A stretch of 64,000 bases of DNA, from contig NZ_BCYP01000001.1 of the NCBI RefSeq assembly GCF_001598255.1, positions 186,001 through 250,000 of the forward strand, given 5' to 3'. How positions within the stretch are numbered: the stretch's first letter is position 1; each line of letters starts with the position of its first letter. Below the pieces are notes generated by a model. That model saw only the letters and a list, made by a program, of their open reading frames with translations. It ran no database searches and was not told the DNA's origin. Source of the stretch: Mitsuaria chitosanitabida ATCC BAA-476 = NBRC 102408 (lineage in GTDB: Bacteria; Pseudomonadota; Gammaproteobacteria; Burkholderiales; Burkholderiaceae_C). Made by a program: the position numbers and the translations under genes. This document shows, one piece after another, positions 1-8,320 of this stretch.

Positions 1-357
1 GTTCTGGTTGACCAGCGGCAGCGCGGCCAGCGAGGTCGGGGTGCCGACGTAGCCGAACAGCGCGAACACGTCGTCCTTGATCAGCTTGTCGGTGTTGGCC
101 TTGCAGCGCTCGGGCTCGTAGCCGTCGTCCATCGTGCGCAGCTCGATGGTGGTGCCGTTGATGCCGCCGGCGGCGTTGACCGCGTCGAAGTAGAGCTTGG
201 CGCCGGCCTGCATCTGGATGCCCAGCTGCGCGGCCGGCCCGGTCAGCGGCACCGACTGGCCCAGCACCAGGCGGCGGCCCTGCGCGCGCACGGCGGCGGG
301 CAGGGTGGCGAGGGCGCCCAGGGCGCTGACGGAGGCAAGAAGGTGGCGGCGATGCAA
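1..357 (-). CDS. ABC transporter substrate-binding protein, branched-chain amino acid type (N-terminal part only)
   Basis: The first 119 codons of a periplasmic solute-binding protein; the rest lies beyond the left edge. The start is a TTG at 357-355 with a GGGAG Shine-Dalgarno sequence just upstream. The N-terminus carries RRHLL followed by a hydrophobic stretch and an AVRAQ cleavage site, so it is exported, possibly by Tat. The mature start (LVLGQSVPLTGPAAQLG, then a MDDGYEPERCKANTDKLI segment) is typical of the LivK/Peripla_BP_6 family that feeds branched-chain amino acid, amide or urea ABC importers. The ligand cannot be told from this fragment. Confidence 0.85.
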   Translation of the reverse strand, partial: MHRRHLLASVSALGALATLPAAVRAQGRRLVLGQSVPLTGPAAQLGIQMQAGAKLYFDAVNAAGGINGTTIELRTMDDGYEPERCKANTDKLIKDDVFALFGYVGTPTSLAALPLVNQN

Positions 358-553
358 GGGGGCTCCCGGGGATGGTGCGTGGGTTCTGAGGCGACGGCCG
401 TCGGACGGCAAGGACGGCGGTCGCCGGAGGCTCGACGCGTCACGACCTGTTTTCGGCCTCCTGGCGCGGGAGCTTAGCGTTACATGCGCGTGTGTCCGTC
501 CCTGAGTTCGGTAAGAAAACGCAATGGTGTGGCGCCTGTGCAATAGTTGGCGC

Positions 554-2671
554 ATGCCGTCCGCCCTCGCCGAAGCCCCCGTGCACCTCCCGCCACAGGC
601 CGATCCGGCCATCGCCCGCGAGGCCGGCACGGCGCCCGGGCGCGAGGGGGGTGCCGGCATCCGGATCGTCAAGGGGGCCTGCCCGCACGATTGCCCCGAC
701 ACCTGCGCGCTGAAGGTGACCGTCGAGGACGGCCGGGTGGTCAAGGTCCAGGGGCAGCCCGACCATGCGAGCACCCATGGCGCGCTGTGCACGAAGGTGT
801 CGCGCTACCCGGAGCGGACCTATCACGCCGAGCGCGTGCTGCATCCGCTCAAGCGGGTCAGCGCCAAGCACGAGGCGCCGCGTTTCGAGCGCATTGCCTG
901 GGCGCAGGCGCTGGAGGAGATCGCGGGCCGCCTGAAGGCCATCGCGGCGCGCGACCCGCAGGCCATCCTGCCCTACAGCTACGCCGGCACCATGGGGATG
1001 CTGCAGGGCGAGGGCATGGCGGCGCGCTTCTTCCACCGCCTGGGGGCCTCCTGCCTGGACCGCACGATCTGCTCCTCGGCCGGCGGCGCGGGGCTGGCGG
1101 CCACCTACGGCCACAAGGTCGGCATGCACCTGCCGTACTACGCCGAGTCCAGGCTGATCCTGATCTGGGGCAGCAACTCGATCGCGTCCAACCTGCATTT
1201 CTGGACCTTCGCGAACCAGGCCAGGCGCGCGGGCGCGAAGCTGGTCTGCATCGACCCGCGCAAGACCGAGACGGCCGACAAGTGCCATCAGCACCTGGCG
1301 CTGCTGCCGGGCACGGATGGCGCGCTGGCGCTGGGCTTGATGCAGGAGCTGATCGCCCACGACTGGCTGGACCACGACTACATCGCCCGTCACGTGACGG
1401 GCTGGGACGAGCTGCGCGAGAAGGCCCTGGCCTGGACGCCCGAGCGCACCGCCGCCGAATGCGGCCTGAGCGCCGACGAGGTGCGCGGCCTGGCGCGCGA
1501 CTACGCGACCCTGGCCCCGGCCGCGATCCGGCTGAACTACGGCATGCAGCGCGTGCGCGGCGGCGGCAACGCGGTGCGGCTGATCGCGCTGCTGCCCTGT
1601 CTGACCGGCGCGTGGCGGCACCGCGCGGGCGGGCTGCTGCTGTCGAGCTCGGGCTGGTTCGCACCGTTCAAGAACCCGGCGCTGGAGCGCGCCGACCTGC
1701 GCGGCGGCCGGCCCGCGCGGACCATCAACATGAGCACCATCGGCGACGACCTGCTGCGCGAGGCCTCGCCGGCGTTCGGCCCCAAGGTCGAGGCGGTGAT
1801 CGTCTACAACAGCAACCCGGTGGCGGTGGCGCCGGAGTCGGCCAAGGTGGCGGCGGGCTTCGGCCGCGCGGACCTGATGACGGTGGTGCTGGAGCACTTC
1901 ATGACCGACACGGCCGACCTGGCGGACTACGTGCTGCCGGCGACCACGCAGCTGGAGCACCTGGACGTGCACCTGAGCTACGGCCACACCGATGTGCTGA
2001 TCAACGAGCCGGCCATCGCGCCGCTGGGCGAGTCCCGTCCCAACACGCGGATCTTCCGGGACCTGGCCGCGGCGATGGGCTTCGACGAGCCCGCCTTCCA
2101 CGAGGACGACGAGGCGCTGCTGCGCCAGGCCTTCCGCGACGAGGTGGACCTGGACCAGCTGCGCGCGCGGGGCTGGTTCACCCTGCCGCTGCCGCAGGCG
2201 CCCTTCGCCGAGGGCGGCTTCCCGTCGCGCGACGGCAAGGCCGATGCGCGCGGCGCGGACTACCTGCCCAACTACGAGAGCCGCGCCAGCGACCCCGCGC
2301 TGGCGGCGCGCTATCCGCTGGCGATGATCTCGCCGCCGGCGCGCAACTTCCTGAACAGCAGCTTCGTGAACGTGAAGAGCCTGCGCGACATCGAGGGCGA
2401 GCAACTGCTGGAGATGAGCGCCGGCGACGCCGCGGCGCGCGGCCTGGCCGACGGCCAGATGGTGCGGGTCTTCAACGACCGCGGCAGCTACCGTTGCCGG
2501 CTTGAGGTGAGCGCGCGGGCGCGCGACGGCGTCGTGCACGGCCTGGGCGTGTGGTGGCGCAAGCTGGGCGCCGACGGCCGCAACGTCAACGAGGTCACGC
2601 ATCAGCGCCTCACCGACCTGGGCCGGGCGCCGTGCTTCTACGACTGCCTGGTCGAGGTGGCCGCGGACTGA
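554..2671 (+). CDS. Molybdopterin-dependent oxidoreductase (bis-MGD family)
   Basis: About 705 residues. The N-terminus has a four-cysteine [4Fe-4S] motif, CPHDCPDTC, with a fourth Cys 27 residues later (C-x3-C-x3-C-x27-C). The long middle matches the molybdopterin oxidoreductase fold (LIWGSNSIASN, VCIDPRKTETADK, VIVYNSNPVAVAPE, DYVLPATTQLEHLD). The C-terminal 110 residues match the molybdopterin dinucleotide-binding domain (ISPPARNFLNSSF, VRVFNDRGSYRCRLEV). A cysteine in RTICSSAG is a candidate molybdenum ligand. No Tat signal is visible, so it is probably cytoplasmic. The substrate is unknown. An ATG at 524 is in frame; 554 is preferred because a CAATAG -10-like box lies 7 nt before it, as at other starts here. 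Confidence 0.88.
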   Translation: MPSALAEAPVHLPPQADPAIAREAGTAPGREGGAGIRIVKGACPHDCPDTCALKVTVEDGRVVKVQGQPDHASTHGALCTKVSRYPERTYHAERVLHPLKRVSAKHEAPRFERIAWAQALEEIAGRLKAIAARDPQAILPYSYAGTMGMLQGEGMAARFFHRLGASCLDRTICSSAGGAGLAATYGHKVGMHLPYYAESRLILIWGSNSIASNLHFWTFANQARRAGAKLVCIDPRKTETADKCHQHLALLPGTDGALALGLMQELIAHDWLDHDYIARHVTGWDELREKALAWTPERTAAECGLSADEVRGLARDYATLAPAAIRLNYGMQRVRGGGNAVRLIALLPCLTGAWRHRAGGLLLSSSGWFAPFKNPALERADLRGGRPARTINMSTIGDDLLREASPAFGPKVEAVIVYNSNPVAVAPESAKVAAGFGRADLMTVVLEHFMTDTADLADYVLPATTQLEHLDVHLSYGHTDVLINEPAIAPLGESRPNTRIFRDLAAAMGFDEPAFHEDDEALLRQAFRDEVDLDQLRARGWFTLPLPQAPFAEGGFPSRDGKADARGADYLPNYESRASDPALAARYPLAMISPPARNFLNSSFVNVKSLRDIEGEQLLEMSAGDAAARGLADGQMVRVFNDRGSYRCRLEVSARARDGVVHGLGVWWRKLGADGRNVNEVTHQRLTDLGRAPCFYDCLVEVAAD

Positions 2672-2678
2672 GATCGCC

Positions 2679-3752
2679 ATGCCCAAGCTCCTGCGGGTGG
2701 CGCTGCGGCGCTGGTGGATCCTGTTGCTGGCGGCCGCGCCGCTGCTCACGCTGGGCGGCTGCGCGCAGCTGGGCTACTACCGCCAGTCCTTGTCGGGCCA
2801 TCTGTCGCTGGTGCGCTCGGCCCAACCGGTCGACGACTGGCTGGCGCGCGAGGACCTCGACCCCGAGCTGCGCCAGCGCCTGGTGCTGGCCAAGTCCATC
2901 CGGGACTACGCGTCCAGCGAGCTCAAGCTGCCCGACAACGACAGCTACCGGCGCTACGCGGACCTGAAGCGCGGCGCGGCGGTGTGGAACGTCGTCGCGA
3001 CACCGGAGCTCAGCCTGCAGCTGCGGACCTGGTGCTACCCGATCATGGGCTGCGCCGGCTATCGCGGCTACTTCCAGCCGGACGCCGCGCGCGAGCTGGC
3101 GCAGCAACTGCGGCAGGAAGGCCTGGAGCCCTACGTCTACGGGGTGCCGGCCTACTCCTCGCTGGGCTGGAGCAACTGGCTGGGCGGGGATCCGCTGCTC
3201 AACACCTTCATCCGCTATCCCGACGGGCAGCTGGCGCGGATGATCTTCCACGAGCTCGCCCACCAGGTCGCCTATGCGAGCGACGACACCACCTTCAACG
3301 AGAGCTTCGCCACCGCGGTCGAGCAGATCGGCGTGGCGCGCTGGCTGGCGGCGCGGCCCGACGCGCTGCGCGAGGACGAGCTGTCCCGGCAGCGGCAGGA
3401 CCAGATCCAGGCCTTGCTGAAGACGACGCGGGAGCGTCTGCAATCGGTGTTCCAGAGCACCGCGAGCGACGACGAGAAGCGCGCCGGCAAGGCGGAGGCG
3501 CTGGCGCGGATGCGCGCCGACTACGAGACCATGAAGCGCGACCAGTGGGGCGGGGACACCCGCTTCGACCGCTGGGTGCAAGGCCTGACCCTGCCGGCGC
3601 TGGCGATCCAGGGCAGCTACACCGACCTGGTGCCGGACTTCGTCCACCTGTTCGAGCGCCAGGGTGGGGACTGGGAGCGCTTCTATGCCGAGGTGAAGCG
3701 CCTGGCGAAGCTGCCCAAGGACGAGCGGCGCGCGGCGCTGGCGCGGCGCTGA
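2679..3752 (+). CDS. Putative lipoprotein aminopeptidase (HExxH metalloprotease)
   Basis: 357 residues. It begins with a basic n-region, a hydrophobic helix and a lipobox (TLGGC), so it should be a lipoprotein. The zinc motif HELAH lies near residue 192, followed about 16 residues on by NESFATAVE, whose Glu is the likely third zinc ligand (gluzincin layout). The conserved YRGYF and DTTFNESFA segments match the bacterial aminopeptidase family Pfam Aminopep (PF10023). It starts 7 nt after the molybdoenzyme stop and is probably co-transcribed, with no evident functional link. Confidence 0.85.
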   Translation: MPKLLRVALRRWWILLLAAAPLLTLGGCAQLGYYRQSLSGHLSLVRSAQPVDDWLAREDLDPELRQRLVLAKSIRDYASSELKLPDNDSYRRYADLKRGAAVWNVVATPELSLQLRTWCYPIMGCAGYRGYFQPDAARELAQQLRQEGLEPYVYGVPAYSSLGWSNWLGGDPLLNTFIRYPDGQLARMIFHELAHQVAYASDDTTFNESFATAVEQIGVARWLAARPDALREDELSRQRQDQIQALLKTTRERLQSVFQSTASDDEKRAGKAEALARMRADYETMKRDQWGGDTRFDRWVQGLTLPALAIQGSYTDLVPDFVHLFERQGGDWERFYAEVKRLAKLPKDERRAALARR

Positions 3753-3814
3753 GGCCCGCGGCGCGCTCCCTCGGCGCGATCGTCCGGGTCCCGGGCGCGG
3801 TACCCCAGCAACGA

Positions 3815-3841
3815 CGAAGCCGCCCGGAGAGGGCGGCTTCG
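3815..3841. terminator. Perfect 11-bp hairpin between convergent genes
   Basis: CGAAGCCGCCC at 3815-3825 pairs perfectly with 3831-3841 across a 5-nt loop. It lies between the stop of the aminopeptidase and the stop of the acyl-CoA-binding protein gene and can serve both directions. There is no strong T-tract. Confidence 0.75.
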
Positions 3842-3877
3842 CGGTCCGGCCGGCGTCGGCGCCGGTCGTCGGAGGGC

Positions 3878-4129
3878 TTACTTCAGGCCTTCGACCAGAT
3901 CGATGTAGGCCTGCATCGCCTGGTCGTTGGTCTTGCCTTCCAGGGTCTTCCACGCGTCCCACTTGGCGCGGTTCACGAAGTCGGTCATGCCGGGACGGTC
4001 GCCCTCGACATCGCCGGTCGTGGCTTGCTTGAACAGCGCGTACAGCTGCAGCAGCGTCGCGTTGTCCGGACGTTCCGGCAGGTTCTTGGAATCGGCGACG
4101 GCGGTGTCGAATTGGTCCTTGAGGCTCAT
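3878..4129 (-). CDS. Acyl-CoA-binding protein
   Basis: 83 residues, the full length of a bacterial ACBP. The pattern LKDQFDTAV...LPERPDNATLLQLYALFKQATTGD...KWDAWKTLEG matches the four-helix ACBP family, including the YALFKQAT helix and the KWDAW lysine/tryptophans that contact acyl-CoA. It binds long-chain acyl-CoA esters in the cytosol. A strong AAGGGAGA ribosome binding site precedes the ATG. It is divergent from the wax ester synthase gene, which uses acyl-CoA, so a joint role in lipid storage is plausible. Confidence 0.92.
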   Translation of the reverse strand: MSLKDQFDTAVADSKNLPERPDNATLLQLYALFKQATTGDVEGDRPGMTDFVNRAKWDAWKTLEGKTNDQAMQAYIDLVEGLK

Positions 4130-4305
4130 GGCGGTCTCCCTTGGCGGTCAGCAGGCGTCCCGTTGGCGACAATCGGGACGGATCGCGCGATGTTAACCAT
4201 CGCCGACCACGCGCTCTGGGGCCGCCTCTCTAGATGACGCATCATCCGGCTTCGTCCCGCCCGGTTCCCCATCCAGCCGCCCGTCGCGCCCTCCAGGAGA
4301 TCGCC

Positions 4306-5925
4306 TTGCCCACGTCCGCGTCACGCCCGTCCGCGTCCCCGTCCGCCCCGTCGACCCGGAAGCCCGCGGCCGCGAAGACGGTGAAGGCCGTGAAACGGGG
4401 AAAGGTGGCACTGCCCGGTGGCGCCGAGGCCATGTCCAAGCTCGACACCGCCTGGCTGCGCCTGGACACCGAGGCCAACCGGATGGTGATCCACGGGATC
4501 CTGTTCCTGAAGCCGACCGTGTCGCTCGAGGCCGTGCGCGAACGCGTCGCCGAGCGCCTGATGCGCTTCCCGCGCTTCCGTCAGCGCGTCGTCGAATCCG
4601 GTGATGCCGCCTACTGGGTCGAGGACCAGCCCGTCGACGTCGCGCATCACGTCGTCAGCGAGACGCTCGCGCGCCGCAAGGGGCGATCGCTCGACGGCGC
4701 GCTGCAGGACCGGCTCGCCGAGCTGGCGGCCGAGCCGCTCGATCCGGAGCGTCCGCTCTGGCAGCTGCATCTGATCGAGCATTACGACGGCGGCAGCGCG
4801 CTGATCGCCCGGGTGCACCACTGCATCGCCGACGGCATCGCGCTGATCGCGGTGATGCTGTCGATCACCGATGGCGGGCTCGCGCCCCCGGGCGCGGAGG
4901 CGGAGACCCTGGCCGCGTCCAAGGGCGGCAAGCGGTCCAAGGCGGCCAAGCTCGACCAGGCCGTGACCGCGGCGAAGGCCGCCAAGGCCGGCAAGGGCAC
5001 CACGGCCGCGCTGCCCGTCGATCCCGACGCCGAGCCCGAATGGCTGGCCGACGCGATGATCAAGCCGATCAACGCCTGGACCGTGAGCGAGATCCGGCAG
5101 ATGGCGAGCGCCGGCGCGCGGAGCCCCCGGCCCGATCCGGTGGAGCCGGCCGAGCGCCTGAGGCGCCGGCTGCTCGAGGACGCCGCCGCCCTGACCGACG
5201 CGCCCGACGACGCGAAGACCCGGCTCAAGGGCAAGGCCGGACGCGCCAAGCGCGTGGCCTGGGGCGCGCCGTTGCCGCTGGACGCGGTGAAGGCGGTGGG
5301 CAAGTCGCTCAACGTGTCGGTCAACGACGTGCTGCTGGGCTGCGTGGCCGGCGCCATCGGCCAGTACCTGCGCGAACACGGCGACGACACCTCGGGCCAG
5401 GAGATCCGCGCGCTGGTGCCCGTGAACCTGCGCCCGCTGGAGACGGCCTGGCAACTGGGGAACCGCTTCGGCATGGTGCCGCTGCCGCTGCCCATCGGCA
5501 TCTCGAATCCGGTGAAGCGGCTCTACGCGGTGCACGCGCAGACCCAGGCGCTCAAGAAGAGCCTGCGGCCCGCGCTGTCGCTGGGGCTGATGGCCACCTC
5601 GGGCACGGTGGAGAAGGCCGCGCAGCGCGGCATGCTCAAGACCCTGTCGCGCAAGGCCACCGCGCTGATGACCAACGTGCCGGGGCCGACGCTGCCGCTG
5701 CGCCTGTGCGGCGCGACGGTCGACCGCGTGATGTTCTGGGCGCCGCAGGCCGGCGACATGAGCCTGGGCGTGAGCATCCTGACCTACGCCGGTCAGGTGC
5801 AGTTCGGCCTCATCGCCGACGCGGGCCTGTGTCCCGATCCGGAGCGGATCGTGGCCCACTTCGAGCCCGAGTTCCAGCAGCTGCTGGTGCTCGCGCTGAT
5901 GCTGCCCTGGGAGGCGGGCGCCTGA
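4306..5925 (+). CDS. Wax ester synthase/diacylglycerol acyltransferase (WS/DGAT)
   Basis: Makes storage wax esters or triacylglycerol from acyl-CoA. Counting from the in-frame ATG at 4234, the catalytic motif HHCIADG (HHxxxDG) is at about 195-201. MSKLDTAWLRLDTEANRM near 67 is the usual family N-terminus and TNVPGPTLPLRLCGA is in the C-terminal domain. Two oddities are an Ala/Pro/Lys-rich N-terminal lead of about 40 residues and a Lys/Ala-rich stretch at about 228-257 between the two halves. I chose the TTG at 4306 because AGGAGA sits 5 nt before it; the ATG at 4234 has no ribosome binding site, and an ATG at 4432 would give the typical family start. Confidence 0.9.
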   Translation: MPTSASRPSASPSAPSTRKPAAAKTVKAVKRGKVALPGGAEAMSKLDTAWLRLDTEANRMVIHGILFLKPTVSLEAVRERVAERLMRFPRFRQRVVESGDAAYWVEDQPVDVAHHVVSETLARRKGRSLDGALQDRLAELAAEPLDPERPLWQLHLIEHYDGGSALIARVHHCIADGIALIAVMLSITDGGLAPPGAEAETLAASKGGKRSKAAKLDQAVTAAKAAKAGKGTTAALPVDPDAEPEWLADAMIKPINAWTVSEIRQMASAGARSPRPDPVEPAERLRRRLLEDAAALTDAPDDAKTRLKGKAGRAKRVAWGAPLPLDAVKAVGKSLNVSVNDVLLGCVAGAIGQYLREHGDDTSGQEIRALVPVNLRPLETAWQLGNRFGMVPLPLPIGISNPVKRLYAVHAQTQALKKSLRPALSLGLMATSGTVEKAAQRGMLKTLSRKATALMTNVPGPTLPLRLCGATVDRVMFWAPQAGDMSLGVSILTYAGQVQFGLIADAGLCPDPERIVAHFEPEFQQLLVLALMLPWEAGA

Positions 5926-5982
5926 GGCGTCGACGTGGCGCCCCGAGCGTCGCGACGCTTCGCGCGTCGGCGGCCGGCCATG

Positions 5983-6006
5983 AAAAACGCCGCCCGAGGG
6001 CGGCGT
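5983..6006 (-). terminator. Rho-independent terminator of the small secreted protein gene
   Basis: On the minus strand, ACGCCGCC (5999-6006) pairs with 5987-5994 across a CTCG loop and runs into TTTTT (5983-5987). It lies 44 bp downstream of the stop of the 6050-6394 gene. Confidence 0.75.
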
Positions 6007-6049
6007 CTTCATTGCAGGAGTCGTGGCCGAGCCGGGCTCGGCGATCCGC

Positions 6050-6394
6050 TCACTTGCTGGCGGCCTTGGCGGCGGCCTTCGGGCGGCCGGCGGCGGTCGG
6101 GTAGGCATTCATGACGCGGACCGGGTCGGCGCTGGCCAGGTACTCGGCGTACTGCGACTCGCCGCAGGCGACCGACTTGCCGGCTTGCGCCTCGCCGCGG
6201 TACTCGCCCTTGCTGTAGACGAAGCGGAACTCGTTGGCGGCGGCCGGGGCCTCGAAGGCGACGGTGTGCTTGGCGGCGCATTCGGCGCGCAGGGCCTTGG
6301 CGTCGGCGTTCTCTTGCGTCTTGGCCGCGTGGGCCATCGGGGCGATCAGCGCCAGCACGGTGGTGGCGGCGGCGGCGGTCAGGATGCGCTTCAT
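6050..6394 (-). CDS. Small secreted protein of unknown function
   Basis: 114 residues with a clear Sec signal peptide (MKRILTAAAATTVLALIAPMAHAA). The mature part has two cysteines (AECAA and VACGE) that could form one disulfide, a central FVYSKGEYRGEAQAGKSVACG segment and an Ala/Lys-rich tail. I recognise no family. AAGGGA precedes the ATG by 8 nt. A good terminator and its own promoter make it a single-gene unit. Confidence 0.75.
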   Translation of the reverse strand: MKRILTAAAATTVLALIAPMAHAAKTQENADAKALRAECAAKHTVAFEAPAAANEFRFVYSKGEYRGEAQAGKSVACGESQYAEYLASADPVRVMNAYPTAAGRPKAAAKAASK

Positions 6395-6434
6395 GAGGTC
6401 GGTCCCTTGGTGTCGGTGAATGCGATATCCCTAA

Positions 6435-6440
6435 TTTATA
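6435..6440 (-). promoter_or_regulatory. Putative -10 box for the 6050-6394 gene, within a small palindrome
   Basis: TATAAA on the minus strand, inside the imperfect palindrome CCCTAATTTATAGGG (6429-6443), in an AT-rich island of otherwise GC-rich sequence. It would start transcription near 6428, giving a leader of about 34 nt. Confidence 0.5.
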
Positions 6441-6608
6441 GGGTGCCGATCCGGCCCGCCATCCGCGAGTGCGGGGTCCGGCTTCGCACACTTTCAGGGT
6501 TTGTTCCGAGGGGCGCCGACGGTGTTGGTGCTAGCCCCTGTCATCCGATCGTCATCGCGCGCCGCGCCCGCCGGGCGTCGCCGAGGGCCGCCGACCGCGG
6601 TCGCGGGG

Positions 6609-7283
6609 TCAGGCCTTGCCGTCCCCGGCGCCGCCCTGGTACTTGCCGGCCAGACGGAACAGGTGGTCGCGCGAGCTCGGCTCCAGATAGGGCAGCAGCA
6701 GCCCCAGCACGTGGAAGGCGCCGCGCATCAGCGCCTCGCCGGCGCGGTCGGGCTCGAGCGCGTTGCGCGGATCGCGCACGTACTCGAAGCTCAGCCAGTA
6801 GCTCAGCAGCACCACCATCGCGTTGGCGGTGGGCACGGCCTCGCGCACCTGGATGTTCAGGGCGCCGCTCTGCTGCAGGCCGCCCAGCATGCCCTGCATC
6901 GCCTGCGTCTTCTGCGCCAGCACGTTCTGGAAGTGCGTCTCCAGCTTGCGGTTCTTGGACAGCAGGTCGTTCAGGTCGCGGTAGAGGAAGCGGTGCTGCC
7001 AGATCAGCTCGAACAGCATGTGGAAGAACAGCCAGGCGTCCTCCACGTCCCGCACGTTGTCCACGGCCCCGAGCAGCTCCGAGAGCGCCTTCTCGTAGCG
7101 GCCGAACAGGGCGTTGATCAGCTCGTCCTTGGCCGGGTAGTGGTAGTAGAGGTTGCCGGGCGAGATGCCGAGCTCGGCCGAAATCAGCGTGGTCGAGACG
7201 TTCGGCTCGCCAAAGCGATTGAAGAGGTCCAGCGTGACTTCGAGGATGCGTTCGGCGGTGCGGCGCGGCTTCTTGGTGGCCAT
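6609..7283 (-). CDS. TetR family transcriptional regulator
   Basis: 224 residues from MATKKPRRTAERI. An N-terminal TetR helix-turn-helix is clear: RILEVTLDLFNRFGE, then STTLISAELGISPGNLYYHY at about 31-50, with the family signature YYHYPAKDELI. The C-terminal domain resembles the TetR_C group found with exporters. An earlier in-frame ATG (7373) would run into the divergent ABC gene and is not preferred. The gene lies 80 bp from the start of the ABC-2 exporter, so it probably represses that operon and itself from the shared gap. Confidence 0.85.
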   Translation of the reverse strand: MATKKPRRTAERILEVTLDLFNRFGEPNVSTTLISAELGISPGNLYYHYPAKDELINALFGRYEKALSELLGAVDNVRDVEDAWLFFHMLFELIWQHRFLYRDLNDLLSKNRKLETHFQNVLAQKTQAMQGMLGGLQQSGALNIQVREAVPTANAMVVLLSYWLSFEYVRDPRNALEPDRAGEALMRGAFHVLGLLLPYLEPSSRDHLFRLAGKYQGGAGDGKA

Positions 7284-7349
7284 GGGAGTGGGGCGGAAGT
7301 GCCGGCATTCTGTCATGTCCCCAGGCGGGCGCGGGATGGACCCCCTGCC

Positions 7350-7355
7350 TACAAT
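7350..7355 (+). promoter_or_regulatory. Putative -10 box of the ABC exporter operon
   Basis: TACAAT, with only 8 nt before the ATG at 7364, so the mRNA would be leaderless or nearly so. No good -35 is seen, consistent with a regulated promoter next to tetR. Same arrangement as at several other genes here. Confidence 0.5.
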
Positions 7356-7363
7356 CCGCGCCC

Positions 7364-8320
7364 ATGCTCGCAAGCTCCCTTCAACAGCCGGTCGCCGCGG
7401 CCCCGGCGGCCGGCGGTCCGCCCGCCCTGCGTTTCAGCCACGTCAGCAAGACCTACCGCGCCGGCCAGTTCAAGGCGCTGGACGACGTCAGCTTCGACAT
7501 CCAGCCCGGTGAATTCTTCGGCCTGCTGGGTCCCAACGGCGCCGGCAAGACCAGCCTGATCAGCATCCTGGCCGGCCTGTCCCGCGCCAGCGGCGGCCAG
7601 GTCTCGGTGCTGGGCCACGACGTGGTGGACGACTACGCCAACGCCCGCAAGAAGCTGGGCATCGTGCCGCAGGAGCTGGTCTTCGACCCCTTCTTCAGCG
7701 TGCGCGAAACCCTGCGCATCCAGTCCGGCTACTTCGGCGTGCGCCACAACGACGACTGGATCGACGAGCTGCTGCTCAACCTCGGCCTGGCCGACAAGGC
7801 CCACAACAACATGCGCCAGCTCTCCGGCGGCATGAAGCGCCGGGTGCTGGTGGCGCAGGCGCTGGTGCACCGCCCGCCGGTCATCGTGCTGGACGAGCCC
7901 ACCGCCGGCGTTGACGTCGAGCTGCGCCAGACCCTGTGGCAGTTCATCGCCCGTCTGAACCGCGAGGGCCACACCGTCCTGCTGACCACGCACTATCTGG
8001 AGGAGGCGGAGGCGCTGTGCCACCGCATCGCCATGCTCAAGCAGGGCAAGATCGTCGCGCTGAACCGCACCTCGGAGCTGCTGGCCGGGACCGCGTCCAC
8101 GATGCTGCAGTTCAAGACCGACTCGGCGCTGCCGCTGGCGCTGGCCGAGCGCGCCCGCATCACCGGTCGCATCGTCCAGCTGACCGCGCACGACGCGGCC
8201 GAGGTCGAGCAGATCCTGGCCACGCTGCGTCAGGCCGCCGTGCCCATCGAGGACCTGGAGATCGGCCGCGCCGACCTCGAGGACGTCTTCATCGAAATCA
8301 TGCAAGGGGGCCGCGCATGA
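7364..8320 (+). CDS. ABC-2 type transporter, ATP-binding protein
   Basis: 318 residues. Walker A GPNGAGKTS is near 56-64, signature LSGGMKRR near 150, and Walker B VIVLDEPTAGVD near 170, followed by the H-loop TTHYLEEAE. The C-terminus carries the extra domain typical of CcmA/NodI/YadG-type exporter ATPases. The first 20 residues are Ala/Pro-rich. The stop overlaps the permease start (ATGA), so the two are translationally coupled. The substrate is not known; in related genomes this pair sits next to BolA and the his operon. Confidence 0.92.
   Translation: MLASSLQQPVAAAPAAGGPPALRFSHVSKTYRAGQFKALDDVSFDIQPGEFFGLLGPNGAGKTSLISILAGLSRASGGQVSVLGHDVVDDYANARKKLGIVPQELVFDPFFSVRETLRIQSGYFGVRHNDDWIDELLLNLGLADKAHNNMRQLSGGMKRRVLVAQALVHRPPVIVLDEPTAGVDVELRQTLWQFIARLNREGHTVLLTTHYLEEAEALCHRIAMLKQGKIVALNRTSELLAGTASTMLQFKTDSALPLALAERARITGRIVQLTAHDAAEVEQILATLRQAAVPIEDLEIGRADLEDVFIEIMQGGRA

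Noticed and set aside
440-2749. 769-codon open frame antisense to the molybdopterin oxidoreductase
   Set aside because: Its product is an Arg/His/Gln/Val-rich string without domains, a mirror of a high-GC gene on the other strand.
4321-6108. 595-codon antisense frame over the WS/DGAT gene
   Set aside because: Shadow of a GC-rich gene; composition typical of a wrong-frame reading.
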